This document shows, piece after piece, positions 1-8,233 of a stretch of 64,000 nucleotides of DNA. The notes beneath the pieces are model-generated. The model saw only the letters and a list, made by a program, of their open reading frames with translations. It did no database searches and was not told the DNA's origin. Made by a program: the position numbers and the translations under genes. The DNA comes from Deltaproteobacteria bacterium (GTDB lineage: Bacteria > JADJOY01). How positions within the stretch are numbered: the first letter of the stretch is position 1; each line of letters opens with the position of its first letter. The stretch covers positions 62,001 through 126,000 of the forward strand of contig JADJOY010000003.1 of NCBI GenBank assembly GCA_016713535.1, written 5' to 3'.

Positions 1-86
1 GCCAGCGGGCGGACTTCCTCGCGCGCGAACCAGCGCACCATCTCGCGGATGTTCTTCTGCGAATCGCTCAGCTCGAAGTCGATCAT
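1..86 (-). CDS. acyl-CoA dehydrogenase, N-terminal fragment
   Basis: Only the first 28 codons lie in the window; the gene runs off the left edge. The start at 86 (MIDFELSDSQ) is preceded by a clear GAAGGAG ribosome site. The opening DFELSDSQKNIREMVRWFA pattern is the typical first helix of acyl-CoA dehydrogenases, FAD enzymes that oxidise acyl-CoA to the 2-enoyl form and pass electrons to ETF. It follows a second acyl-CoA dehydrogenase on the same strand, so the two may act as a pair. Family assignment rests on a short stretch. Confidence 0.7.
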   Translation of the reverse strand, partial: MIDFELSDSQKNIREMVRWFAREEVRPL

Positions 87-101
87 GGCGTCTCCTTCTG
101 C

Positions 102-200
102 GAGGGGCTGTTCACGCCCCCCAACCCGCGAAAAGCGCGGTTTTCGCGGGGGCCCCACCCCCGAGCCGGCTCGCGCTGCTCGCCGCGCGCCTCTCGGCGC
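102..200. repeat. truncated copy of dispersed stem-loop repeat
   Basis: This stretch carries GGGGCTGTTCACGCCCC, then a perfect 10-bp inverted repeat (125-150, arms CCCGCGAAAA/TTTTCGCGGG), then a CCCCGAGCCGGCTCG tail. The same three-part order is found at 45186-45260, so this looks like a shortened member of the window's repeat family. It separates the two acyl-CoA dehydrogenase genes. Confidence 0.6.
125..150. terminator. hairpin between the two acyl-CoA dehydrogenase genes
   Basis: Arms of 10 bp pair perfectly around a 6-nt loop. It lies 170 nt beyond the stop of the gene ending at 320 and just before the ribosome site of the next gene. There is no clear T run beyond the four T in the arm, so intrinsic termination is uncertain. 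Confidence 0.4.
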
Positions 201-319
201 GGGCCGAGCGTCCAACTGCCGGACAGCCGGTTCGGAGTGGCTCACGAGGTGACCGTCCCCCGAACCGGCCGACGCGTGACGCCGGCCAGCAGCGCGGTAC
301 GGGTAGATGCCGGGCGCCT

Positions 320-1510
320 TCACACGCAGCTCAAGGAATCCAGCGGCGACTCGCCGTCGCTGGTGAAGGTGAGGGTCGCAGCGCGCGAGTTGTCCATGGG
401 GTCGGTGCCCAGGACGAACGCCAGCGTGCGTGCGTCGCGGTACCACTTCTCGACCGGATAGTCACGGATGAAGCCGGCGCCGCCGAGCACCTGCACGCCG
501 TCGTTGGTCACCTTCTTGGCCATCTCGTTGGCCTGCACCAGCGCCTGGATCGAGGCGCGCTCGGCGCTCGGGCGGGCGTGGTCGACCTCCCACGCGGCCT
601 TCCACACCATCCAGCGCGCCGCGTCCACCTCGGTGGCGATGTCGGCGATCATCCACGAGAGGCCCTGGTGGTGGCCGATCGGCTTGCCGAAGGCGGTGCG
701 CTCCTCGGCGTAGCGGATCGCGTATTCGCACGCCGCGCGGCTCAGGCCCACGATGCGCGCCGCGTTGACCACCCGCGCCCGCGCCAGGAAGCGGCGGAAG
801 CCGCCCGCGAAGTCGCCGCGGCCCGAGAGCCGAGCCGCCTTGGGCACCACCACCCCGTCGAGGGTCAGGTCGACGATCGGCACGCCGTTGAGGCCGCAGG
901 TCAGGATCGGCTCGGTGACGGTGACGCCCGGCGTGCCCTTCTCGACCACGAACGCGGCGAGCCCGTCCCAGCCCTTGGCGGGGTCGAAGGAAGCGAACAC
1001 CACGTAGAAGTCGGCGTCGGCGCCGTTGACCACGAACGACTTGGCGCCGTCGAGGAGGTAGCCGGCGGCGGTCTCACGGGCATGGGTGGCGAGTGAGCAC
1101 CAGTCCGCGACGGGCTTGGGCTCGAGGAGTGCCAGCGCCGCGGTGCGCAGGTGCGCGTCGGGGCCGGCGAACGGCGCGAGATAGCGCTCGTCGTGCGCGC
1201 CCTCGCCGAGCTCGAGGATCGCGAGACCCGCGAGCCCCGGGCCGTCCAGCCCGATCGCGGCGCCAGGATCGCCGAACGAGAGCGCTTCCTCGATCAGCGC
1301 GCGGGTCACCTGGCCCATGCCCGAGCCACCCACGGTCTCCGGATAGTTGAGCATCCCGAGGCCCATCTCGTGGTACTTGCGGCGCAACTCCTCGGGCGGG
1401 CGTCCGGCGGCCTCGATGTCGCGCATGGTGGCGCGGACCTCGACCTCCGCGAACCGCTCCACGGTCTTCAGGATCTCCTTCTCATCGTCGCTGGGCTCGA
1501 AGGAAATCAT
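320..1510 (-). CDS. acyl-CoA dehydrogenase-like flavoprotein lacking the usual catalytic Glu
   Basis: The protein has 396 residues, the normal length for the family, starting at MISFEPSDDEK behind an AGGAAGGAC ribosome site. An open frame continues upstream but without family features. The fold is recognisable throughout: the N-terminal helical part, the middle beta domain (LLDGAKSFVVNGADAD) and the C-terminal FAD-binding signature (GGAGFIRDYPVEKWYRDAR). At the medium-chain enzyme's catalytic Glu (usually Y-E-G-T) it reads V-L-G-T. The alternative isovaleryl/long-chain position also lacks Glu (RARVVNAAR). It may therefore be a non-catalytic partner of the adjacent dehydrogenase, as in known hetero-oligomeric steroid-degrading FadE pairs, or use another base. 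The alignment was made by eye. Confidence 0.88.
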   Translation of the reverse strand: MISFEPSDDEKEILKTVERFAEVEVRATMRDIEAAGRPPEELRRKYHEMGLGMLNYPETVGGSGMGQVTRALIEEALSFGDPGAAIGLDGPGLAGLAILELGEGAHDERYLAPFAGPDAHLRTAALALLEPKPVADWCSLATHARETAAGYLLDGAKSFVVNGADADFYVVFASFDPAKGWDGLAAFVVEKGTPGVTVTEPILTCGLNGVPIVDLTLDGVVVPKAARLSGRGDFAGGFRRFLARARVVNAARIVGLSRAACEYAIRYAEERTAFGKPIGHHQGLSWMIADIATEVDAARWMVWKAAWEVDHARPSAERASIQALVQANEMAKKVTNDGVQVLGGAGFIRDYPVEKWYRDARTLAFVLGTDPMDNSRAATLTFTSDGESPLDSLSCV

Positions 1511-1709
1511 CGGCGTCCTTCCTCGGATGGGGGTTCGGTGCGAAAGCGGCAGGAGAGTAGACGCTCGTGCGGACGAGGCCAAGCCTCGGAGACGCCGCGC
1601 TCGACATGCGGCGTCGGAGGCGTCGCGGTGCCTCGCGATGCCCGGGCGGGCGCCGAGCCCACCGAGGGGCCGGTGGGCCTCCACGACGAGGTTCGGGAGC
1701 GGGTTCCCT

Positions 1710-2888
1710 TCATCGGTAGATCAGGTAGCGCTCGCGCACCTCGCGGAACGCCGCGAGCTCGTCGCGCCACGCGGCCTCGAGGTCGGCGATCGGGGCGCCG
1801 CTCTCGAGCGCGCGCCGCTCGCGGTCGCCTCCGCAGAGCAGGTCGAACGCGAGGCGGTCGGACACGAACTCGTACGGCTCGCGCCGCCAGTCGAAGCGCT
1901 CGGGCCACAGTCGCCGGCTCGCCGCGATCAGCGCCCGGCTGGTCCGGAAGGGCTGGAACGTGGCGCGATCGGTGACGTGGATCTGGACCCCGCCGCAGCG
2001 CTGCCCGCCGAACTTGTGGAACGTTGGCCGGAAGTAGAGCGGGCGGAGCGTGGTGCCGGGCAGATCCTCGGCGGCGAGCGTCTTCACCAGCGCGAAGGGA
2101 TCGATGAACGCCGCCCCCGAGAGCTCGAACGGGCGGGTGGTGCCTCGGCCCTCCGAGAGATTGGTGCCCTCGATCAAGCACTGCCCGGGGTACACCGCAG
2201 CGGTATCGATGGTCGGCATGTTGGGGGACGGCGCGATCCACGGTAGCCCCGTGGCGTCGTACCAATCGGCGCGGCGCCAGCCGTCGAGCTTCGCCACGGT
2301 CAGCTCGCAGGCGAGCCCGACGTGGTCGCGCAGGAAGAGCGCGACCTCGCCGGCGGTCATGCCGTGGCGGACCGGCACGCCGAACGCGCCCACGAACGAC
2401 ACGAAGCCCGCCGCGATCATCGGCCCCTCGATGTGCTCGCCGCCGATCGGGTTGGGCCGGTCGGCGACGACCACGCGCACACCGCGCCGGCCGGCCTCCT
2501 CCATGAGGTAGGCGAGAGTGGCGAGGAACGTGTAGTAGCGCGCGCCCACGTCCTGGAGGTCGAAGATCACCACGTCCACGCCCTCGAACGCAGCGGGTGG
2601 CGGGCGCAGGCTCGCCTCGCTGGTGCCGTAGAGGCTCACGATCTCGAGACCGGTGACGGGGTCGCGCTCGTCGCCGACCGCGATCATGTCCTGGGCGTCG
2701 CCCCACAGGCCGTGCTCGGGGGCGAGGATGCGGATCAGCCTCACGTCGCTCAGCGCCGCGAGGTGGCGGACGACGTGCGTCAGGTCCGGCAGCACGGTGG
2801 CCTGGTTGGCGACGATCGCTACGCGATCGCCGGGGTGGAGCCCGATGCGCTCGCCCAGGACCCGCTCGATGCCGGTGCGTATCGCCAT
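1710..2888 (-). CDS. DUF1343 protein, NamZ-type exo-beta-N-acetylmuramidase
   Basis: The 392-residue product matches the YbbC/NamZ family along its length: VAIVANQATV near the N terminus, LAPEHGLWGDAQD, VIFDLQDVGARYYTF, VADRPNPIGG and LIEGTNLSEGRGTTRPFE. NamZ enzymes release N-acetylmuramic acid from the ends of peptidoglycan fragments during cell-wall recycling. The start at 2888 (MAIRTGIERV) is preferred because the family similarity begins there and GAGCGAGG precedes it; an in-frame start 60 nt upstream would add an alanine- and arginine-rich leader. No export signal is obvious. It is divergent from the response regulator at 3012. Confidence 0.85.
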   Translation of the reverse strand: MAIRTGIERVLGERIGLHPGDRVAIVANQATVLPDLTHVVRHLAALSDVRLIRILAPEHGLWGDAQDMIAVGDERDPVTGLEIVSLYGTSEASLRPPPAAFEGVDVVIFDLQDVGARYYTFLATLAYLMEEAGRRGVRVVVADRPNPIGGEHIEGPMIAAGFVSFVGAFGVPVRHGMTAGEVALFLRDHVGLACELTVAKLDGWRRADWYDATGLPWIAPSPNMPTIDTAAVYPGQCLIEGTNLSEGRGTTRPFELSGAAFIDPFALVKTLAAEDLPGTTLRPLYFRPTFHKFGGQRCGGVQIHVTDRATFQPFRTSRALIAASRRLWPERFDWRREPYEFVSDRLAFDLLCGGDRERRALESGAPIADLEAAWRDELAAFREVRERYLIYR

Positions 2889-2956
2889 GCGCCCTCGCTC
2901 CCGGCCCGCCGTGACCGCCGAAGCTGCGGCCATGGCGCGGCGCGCCACGGGTGAGC

Positions 2957-2985
2957 CTGCTGACTTGTGTGCGCGCGTTTATAAT
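2957..2985 (+). promoter_or_regulatory. sigma-70-type promoter for the response regulator
   Basis: A perfect TATAAT lies at 2980-2985 in otherwise GC-rich DNA, 26 nt before the ATG at 3012. The -35 region at 17 bp spacing (CTGCTG) is poor, so strength may come from the -10 box or an activator. A short leader without a strong ribosome site follows. Confidence 0.55.
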
Positions 2986-3011
2986 CGCGACGGCTGCCGC
3001 CACGAAAGCGT

Positions 3012-3452
3012 ATGAGCTCGCCGAGTCCGACCTCCACTTCGAGCCCGCCTCCCTCGAGCGCGCTCCGCATCCTCGTCATCGACGACGAGGCCGGAGTGCG
3101 TGACGTGTTGTGCGAGCTCCTGAGCGACGAGGGCCACGAGGTCACCGCGGCGGCGAGCGGCACCGAGGGCCTGGCATGCTTCGGGCCGGGTTCCTTCGAC
3201 GTCGTGATCACCGACCTCGCCATGCCCAAGCTCGACGGCCTGGAGGTAGCTCGCGAGGTGCACCGCCGCGATCCCACTGCGATCTGCATCCTGACGTCGG
3301 GGTGGCTCGAGCAACGTTCGCGCAATGGGCTGGACGCGAGCATCGCCGACCTCGTGCTGCACAAGCCCTTTCACTTCGACGAGGTCATCTCGTCGGTCGC
3401 GCGCGCGGCGGCGCTGCGCCGCGAGCGGGTCGCCGCGCGCCCCCCCGCCTGA
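3012..3452 (+). CDS. single-domain response regulator
   Basis: The 146-residue protein is one CheY-like receiver domain (about residues 18-138) after a Ser/Pro/Thr-rich leader. The acidic pocket (D24, D25), the phospho-acceptor Asp (D68 in VITDLAMPKLDG), the switch Thr (T95 in ILTSG) and the conserved Lys (K118 in HKPF) are all present, so it should be phosphorylatable. No DNA-binding output domain follows. No histidine kinase is nearby, so it is an orphan whose partner must be elsewhere. The lipoprotein gene starts 27 nt after its stop and may share its transcript. Confidence 0.9.
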   Translation: MSSPSPTSTSSPPPSSALRILVIDDEAGVRDVLCELLSDEGHEVTAAASGTEGLACFGPGSFDVVITDLAMPKLDGLEVAREVHRRDPTAICILTSGWLEQRSRNGLDASIADLVLHKPFHFDEVISSVARAAALRRERVAARPPA

Positions 3453-3478
3453 CCTCGCGTCCCGTCGAGCCAAGTCAC

Positions 3479-4972
3479 GTGAGCGCACGATCCCGCCGGA
3501 CGTCCGCAGGCGCCGCCCGCGTCGTACTCGGGCTCGTGGTACTCGCCGCGACCCTCGTCGCGAGCGGCTGCAGCGTCTTCACGTCGTACGTGGGAGAGAC
3601 CGAGGATGCGCGCCGCCAGTTCGAGTCCTTGGCGCCGGAAGCGGCGGTGAGGGCGCTCGAGGGCGGCACCGGGAGCAGCCTCGACCGGCTCTGCTACCTG
3701 CTCGAGCGCGGCCTCATCCTCCACGCCTCCGGCGATCTCCCCGGCAGCAATCGCGAGCTCTTCGCCGCCACCGACGAGATCAAGCGCATGGAGGACAAGG
3801 CGATCATCAGCGCCTCCGACACCGCGTCGCAGGCGGGGAGCCTGCTCGTCAACGAGAAGACCATCGCCTACCAGGGCGAGCCGTTCGAGCACGTGCTGCT
3901 CCACGCCTACCTGGCGATGAACTTCATGTTCTCGAACGACCTCACCGGAGCGCGGGTCGAGATCCGCAAGCTCCAGGGCATCCAGAAGGAGATCCGCGAG
4001 CGTGCCAAGGAAGAGGCCGCGGACGCCCGGGACACGAGCAAGGGCAACGAGAGCACCGCGTACGCGGTGGAGCGCTCGCTCGGCCAGGCGTACGCCGATC
4101 AGGACTCCGTCGCCGCCCGGGTCCAGAATCTGTACGACGACGCCCTCAGCTACGCGCTCTCGGCGCTGGTCTACGAGATGAACGGCGAGCCCAACGACGC
4201 GTTCATCGACCTGAAGCGCGCCATCGAGCTGCGCCCCGAGATCGCCGACCTCAAGGGCGACGCCTACCGCGCCGCGCTCCGCAGCGGGCTACGCGACGAG
4301 GCTCAGGCGTTACGCGAGGCGGCGCCGAGCGTCGCCACCGACCCGGGCAAGGACCAGCCCGAGCTGGTGGTGCTCTTCGAGTCCGGCGACGCGCCGCTCA
4401 AGCGCGAGATCTCGTTGCCGATCCCCACCGGTACCGGCCTGACCTCGATCGCCCTTCCCAAGTACCAGCTGCGGCCCAATCCGTACACGCGCGCCACCGT
4501 GCGCGATGGTTCGGGCACGCTGCTGGGCGCGACCGCGCTCTACACGGATGTCGAAGGGATCGCGGTTCGTACGCTGCGAGACCGCATGGCGGTGCTCGCC
4601 CTCAAGCAGGCGATCCGCGCGGTGGGCAAGGCGGTGGTCGCGAAGCAGGTCGCGGACGCGAGCGGTCACCGTGGCAGCACCGAGCGGGGCGTCGCGATCA
4701 TCTTGATGTCGCTCTACAACGTGCTCACCGAGCAGGCCGACCTGCGGAGCTGGACGACCCTGCCGGCGAGCTTGCAGTGGGTGCGGATCCCGATGGCGCC
4801 TGGCGAGCACCAGCTCTCGCTGCGCCTCGAGGGCTCGGGTGGCGCGGCGCTCGCCGAGCGCTCGGTGACCGTGAGTCTCGCGAAGGGCGAGCGAAAATTC
4901 GTGAACGTGCGGACCACCGGTCCGGCCGTGTACCTCAACGTCTACCCGAAGCCGGCGGAGCCGACTCGATAG
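3479..4972 (+). CDS. COG3014-type outer-membrane lipoprotein with TPR-like helices
   Basis: The chosen start is GTG at 3479, giving a short signal peptide with a clear lipobox (LVASGC, Cys near residue 34) and 497 residues in total. The mature part opens with FTSYVGETEDARRQFESL, then helical repeats (DALSYALSALVYEMNGEPNDAFIDLKRA resembles a TPR unit), and ends in a beta-rich region. Together with the YcfL and LpoB genes directly downstream it forms a trio also found in other proteobacteria. The neighbourhood points to a role in peptidoglycan synthase activation or outer-membrane assembly, but the precise role is unknown. Confidence 0.8.
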   Translation: MSARSRRTSAGAARVVLGLVVLAATLVASGCSVFTSYVGETEDARRQFESLAPEAAVRALEGGTGSSLDRLCYLLERGLILHASGDLPGSNRELFAATDEIKRMEDKAIISASDTASQAGSLLVNEKTIAYQGEPFEHVLLHAYLAMNFMFSNDLTGARVEIRKLQGIQKEIRERAKEEAADARDTSKGNESTAYAVERSLGQAYADQDSVAARVQNLYDDALSYALSALVYEMNGEPNDAFIDLKRAIELRPEIADLKGDAYRAALRSGLRDEAQALREAAPSVATDPGKDQPELVVLFESGDAPLKREISLPIPTGTGLTSIALPKYQLRPNPYTRATVRDGSGTLLGATALYTDVEGIAVRTLRDRMAVLALKQAIRAVGKAVVAKQVADASGHRGSTERGVAIILMSLYNVLTEQADLRSWTTLPASLQWVRIPMAPGEHQLSLRLEGSGGAALAERSVTVSLAKGERKFVNVRTTGPAVYLNVYPKPAEPTR

Positions 4973-4985
4973 ACAGGAGAGACCG

Positions 4986-5426
4986 ATGCAGAGCAAGGCG
5001 ATGTCACCGGCGTGGTGCGTGGCGATCGGGCTGGCAGTGATCGCGGGCGGTGCCGCGTGCGAGAAGAAGACGGCTTCGACGGTGGTCATCGCGGAGCCGG
5101 GTGGCGGCGACTACACCAAGCAGATCTTCGTGCACGACAAGCAGTTCGCGAAGCAGGTGAAGGTCCTCGACCTCAAGGTGCGCCGCGAGCGTGATCTGCT
5201 GGAGGGCATCATCACCATCCAGAACCAGGGCGAGGTCACGGTGCCGTTCGAGTACCGCGTCGAGTGGTACGACCAGGACAACGTGCAGATCGAGACACCC
5301 ATCACGTCGTGGAAGCCGGCGACGATCGATGGCCTCATGACCAAGACGCTGCGCGAGCTCTCGCCGCGCACCGAGGCGGTGGCGTTCAAGTTCTTCGTGC
5401 GCGCGCCCAACGGCATCGAGGAGTGA
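4986..5426 (+). CDS. YcfL-type lipoprotein (DUF1425)
   Basis: This is a 146-residue lipoprotein with signal peptide and lipobox (AGGAAC, Cys at about residue 25). The mature domain is a small beta sandwich with the family pattern EGIITIQNQGEVTVPFEYRVEWYDQDNVQI. An AGGAGAGACC ribosome site precedes the ATG, which lies 13 nt after the previous stop. In enterobacteria ycfL sits next to lpoB, and the same order is kept here. YcfL's own function is not established. Confidence 0.85.
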   Translation: MQSKAMSPAWCVAIGLAVIAGGAACEKKTASTVVIAEPGGGDYTKQIFVHDKQFAKQVKVLDLKVRRERDLLEGIITIQNQGEVTVPFEYRVEWYDQDNVQIETPITSWKPATIDGLMTKTLRELSPRTEAVAFKFFVRAPNGIEE

Positions 5427-5526
5427 AGCGGCGCGCCGCGCCGTTCGTCGAACCCGTGCGATGATCCCATCCCCGTCGGGCGTGGGGCCGGCGAATACGC
5501 CCCCCGCGCCCAGGAGGTCCCGAACC

Positions 5527-6132
5527 ATGTCGCGTTCCCCTCTCACACAGACCCTGGCCGCCGCGAGCGCCTGCGTGGCGCTCGCGCTCACCGGCTGCAG
5601 CAAGCAGGTCACCTACGGCAACCCGGAGCAGGTCGAGACGCTCACCCCCGAGTTCGGCTCGACCGACCTGCAGATGATCGCTTCGAAGATGGCGCAGTCG
5701 CTGCTGGCGAGCCCGGTCATCACGGGCAAGCCCAAGCCGCCGCTGCTCTACGTCGCGCCGGTCAAGAACAAGACCGACGAGCACATCGCCACCCAGTCGA
5801 TCACCGACAAGATCTCGACCACGCTGATCCAGTCGGGGAAGGTCCAGTTCACGGCGATGGCCGACATCCCCAAGGAGCTCGTCGACCAGCTCGAGTACCA
5901 GAACAAGAGCGGGCTGGTGAATCCGAGCACCGCCAAGCCGGTCGGCCGGCACGTCGGCGCCGACTACATGCTGGCCGGCGAGATCACCAGCATCGTCAAG
6001 AAGTCCGGCAGCACGAAGGACTACTACTACAAAATCACGCTCAAGCTCGCGAACATCGAGACTGCGGTGATCGAGTGGCAGGACGAGAAGGAAATTCGCA
6101 AGGGCGAGACGAAGAGCCTCTTTGGTGGCTGA
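5527..6132 (+). CDS. lpoB: LpoB-type penicillin-binding protein activator
   Basis: The 201-residue lipoprotein starts at MSRSPLTQ behind AGGAGG; the lipobox is LALTGC. The mature domain shows the LpoB pattern: LLYVAPVKNKTDEHI, ITDKISTTLIQSGKVQF, a quasi-Tyr/Asn-rich middle, GADYMLAGEI and the closing KITLKLANIETAVIEWQDEKEIRK. LpoB is an outer-membrane lipoprotein that reaches through peptidoglycan to stimulate the bifunctional synthase PBP1b. The protein is the last of three co-directed lipoprotein genes; a repeat element begins right after the stop. Confidence 0.85.
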   Translation: MSRSPLTQTLAAASACVALALTGCSKQVTYGNPEQVETLTPEFGSTDLQMIASKMAQSLLASPVITGKPKPPLLYVAPVKNKTDEHIATQSITDKISTTLIQSGKVQFTAMADIPKELVDQLEYQNKSGLVNPSTAKPVGRHVGADYMLAGEITSIVKKSGSTKDYYYKITLKLANIETAVIEWQDEKEIRKGETKSLFGG

Positions 6133-6464
6133 CGGCGCCGCCGGCCGGCGTCAGGGGCGGGGCTTCACGCCCGCCCACGCCCCGACGCGCGCGCAGCCGG
6201 ACGGCGACGTAGGGGCGGGCCCCGCGCCCGCCGGTGAATCCGCACCCGGCATCCGACCTGTGCCCCGCCGGGATTCTCTCCGGGCGGGCGGGGGGCTTGA
6301 ACAGGCTCGAGCGCATAGCCACGCGGCCGGCTCACGCCACGAATGGACCCGTCACACGGCGCGTCGCAGCGCGACGCCACGAGCGAAGCGAGTGCCTCGG
6401 GGGTGTGCCCCGCCCGGATTCACTCCGGGCGGGCGGGGGGCTTGAAAAGCCCCCCGAAAAAACG
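6133..6464. repeat. dispersed stem-loop repeat filling a convergent gap (inverted copy)
   Basis: The whole gap between the convergent stops at 6132 and 6465 is repeat sequence. Read on the minus strand it begins next to the stop of the 6465 gene with TTTTTTCGGGGGGCTT, then the paired CAAGCCCCCC, a second stem ending in GGATTCACTCCGGGCGGG-type arms, and the tail GGCACTCGCTTCGCTCGTGG. A further, less regular copy of the second stem occupies 6150-6300. No gene was found. Confidence 0.8.
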
Positions 6465-6827
6465 TCAGCCAAACAGCCCGGCGATGGCGGCGAAGGGCAG
6501 GAAGACGACGTCGAGCGGCAGGGTGAAAATAAAGAGCGGCACCTTGCCGGCGGGGTGCATCGTCGAGTTCGCGAGGCCACGCGTGAGCGCGAAGATGTAC
6601 TCGCCGTTGTAACCGCCGGTGTCCTGCGCCTTTTCGAAGTCGGCGAGGCTGCCGCCGCCCGAGTTCTGTGCGAGGAGCAGCGGGCTCGGGGTTTCGGCAG
6701 GCGCGGTCTCGACGGCCAGCGGCGAGCTGTCGGCCGCCTCGCGGACGGCGGTGGTGGCGAGGGCGGGAGACGCGGTGATCGCGAGCGCCAGCGATCCGGC
6801 GGCAAAGCGGCGAGCGAACGTGTTCAT
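6465..6827 (-). CDS. small exported or membrane-attached protein, possibly YceK/YidQ-like
   Basis: The 120-residue product starts at MNTFARRF behind TCGGAGGGAG. It has a Sec signal peptide ending near ALA-TTA and a loose Gln/Ser/Gly-rich stretch. Its C-terminal part (NSTMHPAGKVPLFIFTLPLDVVFLPFAAIAGLFG) is a hydrophobic hairpin. That ending, with paired Pro and Leu/Phe runs, recalls the YceK/YidQ lipoproteins, but there is no lipobox and the match is weak. The 78-residue protein at 13612 ends in a similar way. Confidence 0.6.
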   Translation of the reverse strand: MNTFARRFAAGSLALAITASPALATTAVREAADSSPLAVETAPAETPSPLLLAQNSGGGSLADFEKAQDTGGYNGEYIFALTRGLANSTMHPAGKVPLFIFTLPLDVVFLPFAAIAGLFG

Positions 6828-6915
6828 CGACTCCCTCCGAACGGGATTCCGGGTCATCCGGCGGCCAGTATGACACGCCCCCAGCGGGGCCGTCGCCGCG
6901 TCTCGGGACGCCTTC

Positions 6916-7365
6916 TCAGCCCTTCTTCTTGCCCGCGGCGGGAGCCTCGGCGCGCGCCTTGAACGCCTCCAGCATGCGTGGCAGGTCAGCGCTCGCCAGC
7001 GTGTTCACGAGCGCCTTGGGGACCAGCATCCCCACCTCCAGGTCCAGCTTGTAGGTGGCGGTGAGCCCATCCTTGCCCTTCTTCTCGATCGTCCAGGCGC
7101 CGTCGTTGGCCTTGAGGAGGTCGGCCTTCTCGAGCGTCCAGCTCAGGCTCTTGCCCGGCTTACCCTCGAGCTTGAGGGTGAACGCCACCGTCTTCCTGAG
7201 CACCTCGACGTGCTGCTCGACCCGGTAGACCTCGCCCTTCTTCTCCAGGACCTTGGCCTTCTTCAGGCCGGGCACGAACTCGTGGTAGCGCTCGAAGTCG
7301 GTGATGATCTCGTAGAAGCGCTTGGGATCGCAGTTGACGTCGATCGACTTTTCCACGGCGGGCAT
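6916..7365 (-). CDS. SRPBCC (START/polyketide cyclase) fold protein
   Basis: The 149-residue protein begins at MPAVEKSIDV and shows the coenzyme-Q-binding/aromatic-ketide cyclase pattern: VNCDPKRFYEIITDFERYHEFVPGLKKAKV, alternating strands, and a long C-terminal helix (LVNTLASADLPRMLEAFKARAE). Such proteins bind lipids, quinones or polyketides in a helix-grip pocket; RatA and Coq10 are relatives. The tail is rich in Ala and Lys (APAAGKKKG). The ligand cannot be read from sequence. Confidence 0.8.
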   Translation of the reverse strand: MPAVEKSIDVNCDPKRFYEIITDFERYHEFVPGLKKAKVLEKKGEVYRVEQHVEVLRKTVAFTLKLEGKPGKSLSWTLEKADLLKANDGAWTIEKKGKDGLTATYKLDLEVGMLVPKALVNTLASADLPRMLEAFKARAEAPAAGKKKG

Positions 7366-7493
7366 CGAGGGGGCTCCCGGGGCCCGATCTCGCCCGCTCC
7401 GCCATCGGAGCCGGGGAATCGAGGCCACGCGCATCATGCCGCGCGCCGGAGAAGCGGGTCAACGTGAGCCGTGTCCGGGCGCGCGCCGGAGCG

Positions 7494-7531
7494 GGAAACG
7501 GCAGGGTGGGCGGAGCCACCCTGCCGTTTCC
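7494..7531 (-). terminator. strong hairpin downstream of the yceI-like gene
   Basis: Perfect 16-bp arms (7494-7509 and 7516-7531) surround a 6-nt loop. It sits 24 nt beyond the stop of the yceI-like gene on the minus strand and before the start of the SRPBCC gene. There is no T run, so it could work with Rho, as an RNA-stability element, or as an unusual terminator. Confidence 0.5.
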
Positions 7532-7554
7532 GTGTGAGGCCGGGCCTGGAGCGA

Positions 7555-8168
7555 TCAGTCGACCTTCTGCAGCTCGACGTCGATCGTCACCTTCACCTCG
7601 TTACCGACCGTCACGCCGCCCGCTTCGAGGGCCTTGTTCCACACGATCCCGAAGTCGGTGCGGTCGATCGCGGTGGTGGCGGTCATACCGCGCTTGGCGT
7701 GGCCCCACGGGTCCTTGATCTCGGGCGTCACGTCGCTGACCGTCAGCACCACCTCCTTGGTGACTCCTTCATGGTGAGATCGCCGACCAGCTCGAAGCTC
7801 GAGTCCTTCCAGTTGCGGATCGCCTTCGACTTGAAGGTGATCGTGGGGTACTTGGCGACCTCGAAGAAGTCCGCGCTGCGCAGGTGCTCGTCGCGCTTGG
7901 CGTCGTCGGTGTCGATGCTGGCGGCGTCGATGGTGGCGTTGACGACGGCCGACTCGGGCTTCGCCGGATCGCCCTGCACGGTGCCCTCGAGCTTGCCGAA
8001 GCGCCCGGAGACGTTCGAGATCATCAGGTGACGGACCTTGAAGCTGGCCTTGCTGTGCGACGGATCGAGCTTCCAGGTCTCGGCGTGTGCGCTGGCGGCG
8101 AACGCGACCAGGGTGACGAGGGTGAGGGTGGCGACACGCCACCGCGCGATCGACTTCGTGACATTCAT
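7555..8168 (-). pseudogene. YceI-family periplasmic protein, reading frame broken by one missing base
   Basis: The first part (MNVTKSIARW, signal peptide to AHA-ETW, then LDPSHSKASFKVRHLMISNVSGRFGKLEG) and the second part (GVTKEVVLTV...DPWGHAKRGMTATTAIDRTDFGIVWNKALE) are in different frames. Adding one G near 7766 joins them into a normal 204-residue YceI protein. YceI proteins are lipocalin-like beta barrels that bind isoprenoid or other lipids in the periplasm. AGGAAGTCCC precedes the ATG. The gene lies behind marR on the same strand, so the MarR protein may control it. True decay or sequencing error cannot be told apart here. Confidence 0.85.
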
Positions 8169-8233
8169 GGGACTTCCTCCGGCTGGGCCTCGGGCCCGTT
8201 TCGCTGGGTTGGGGTCGGTGACTCGGGTTTCGT

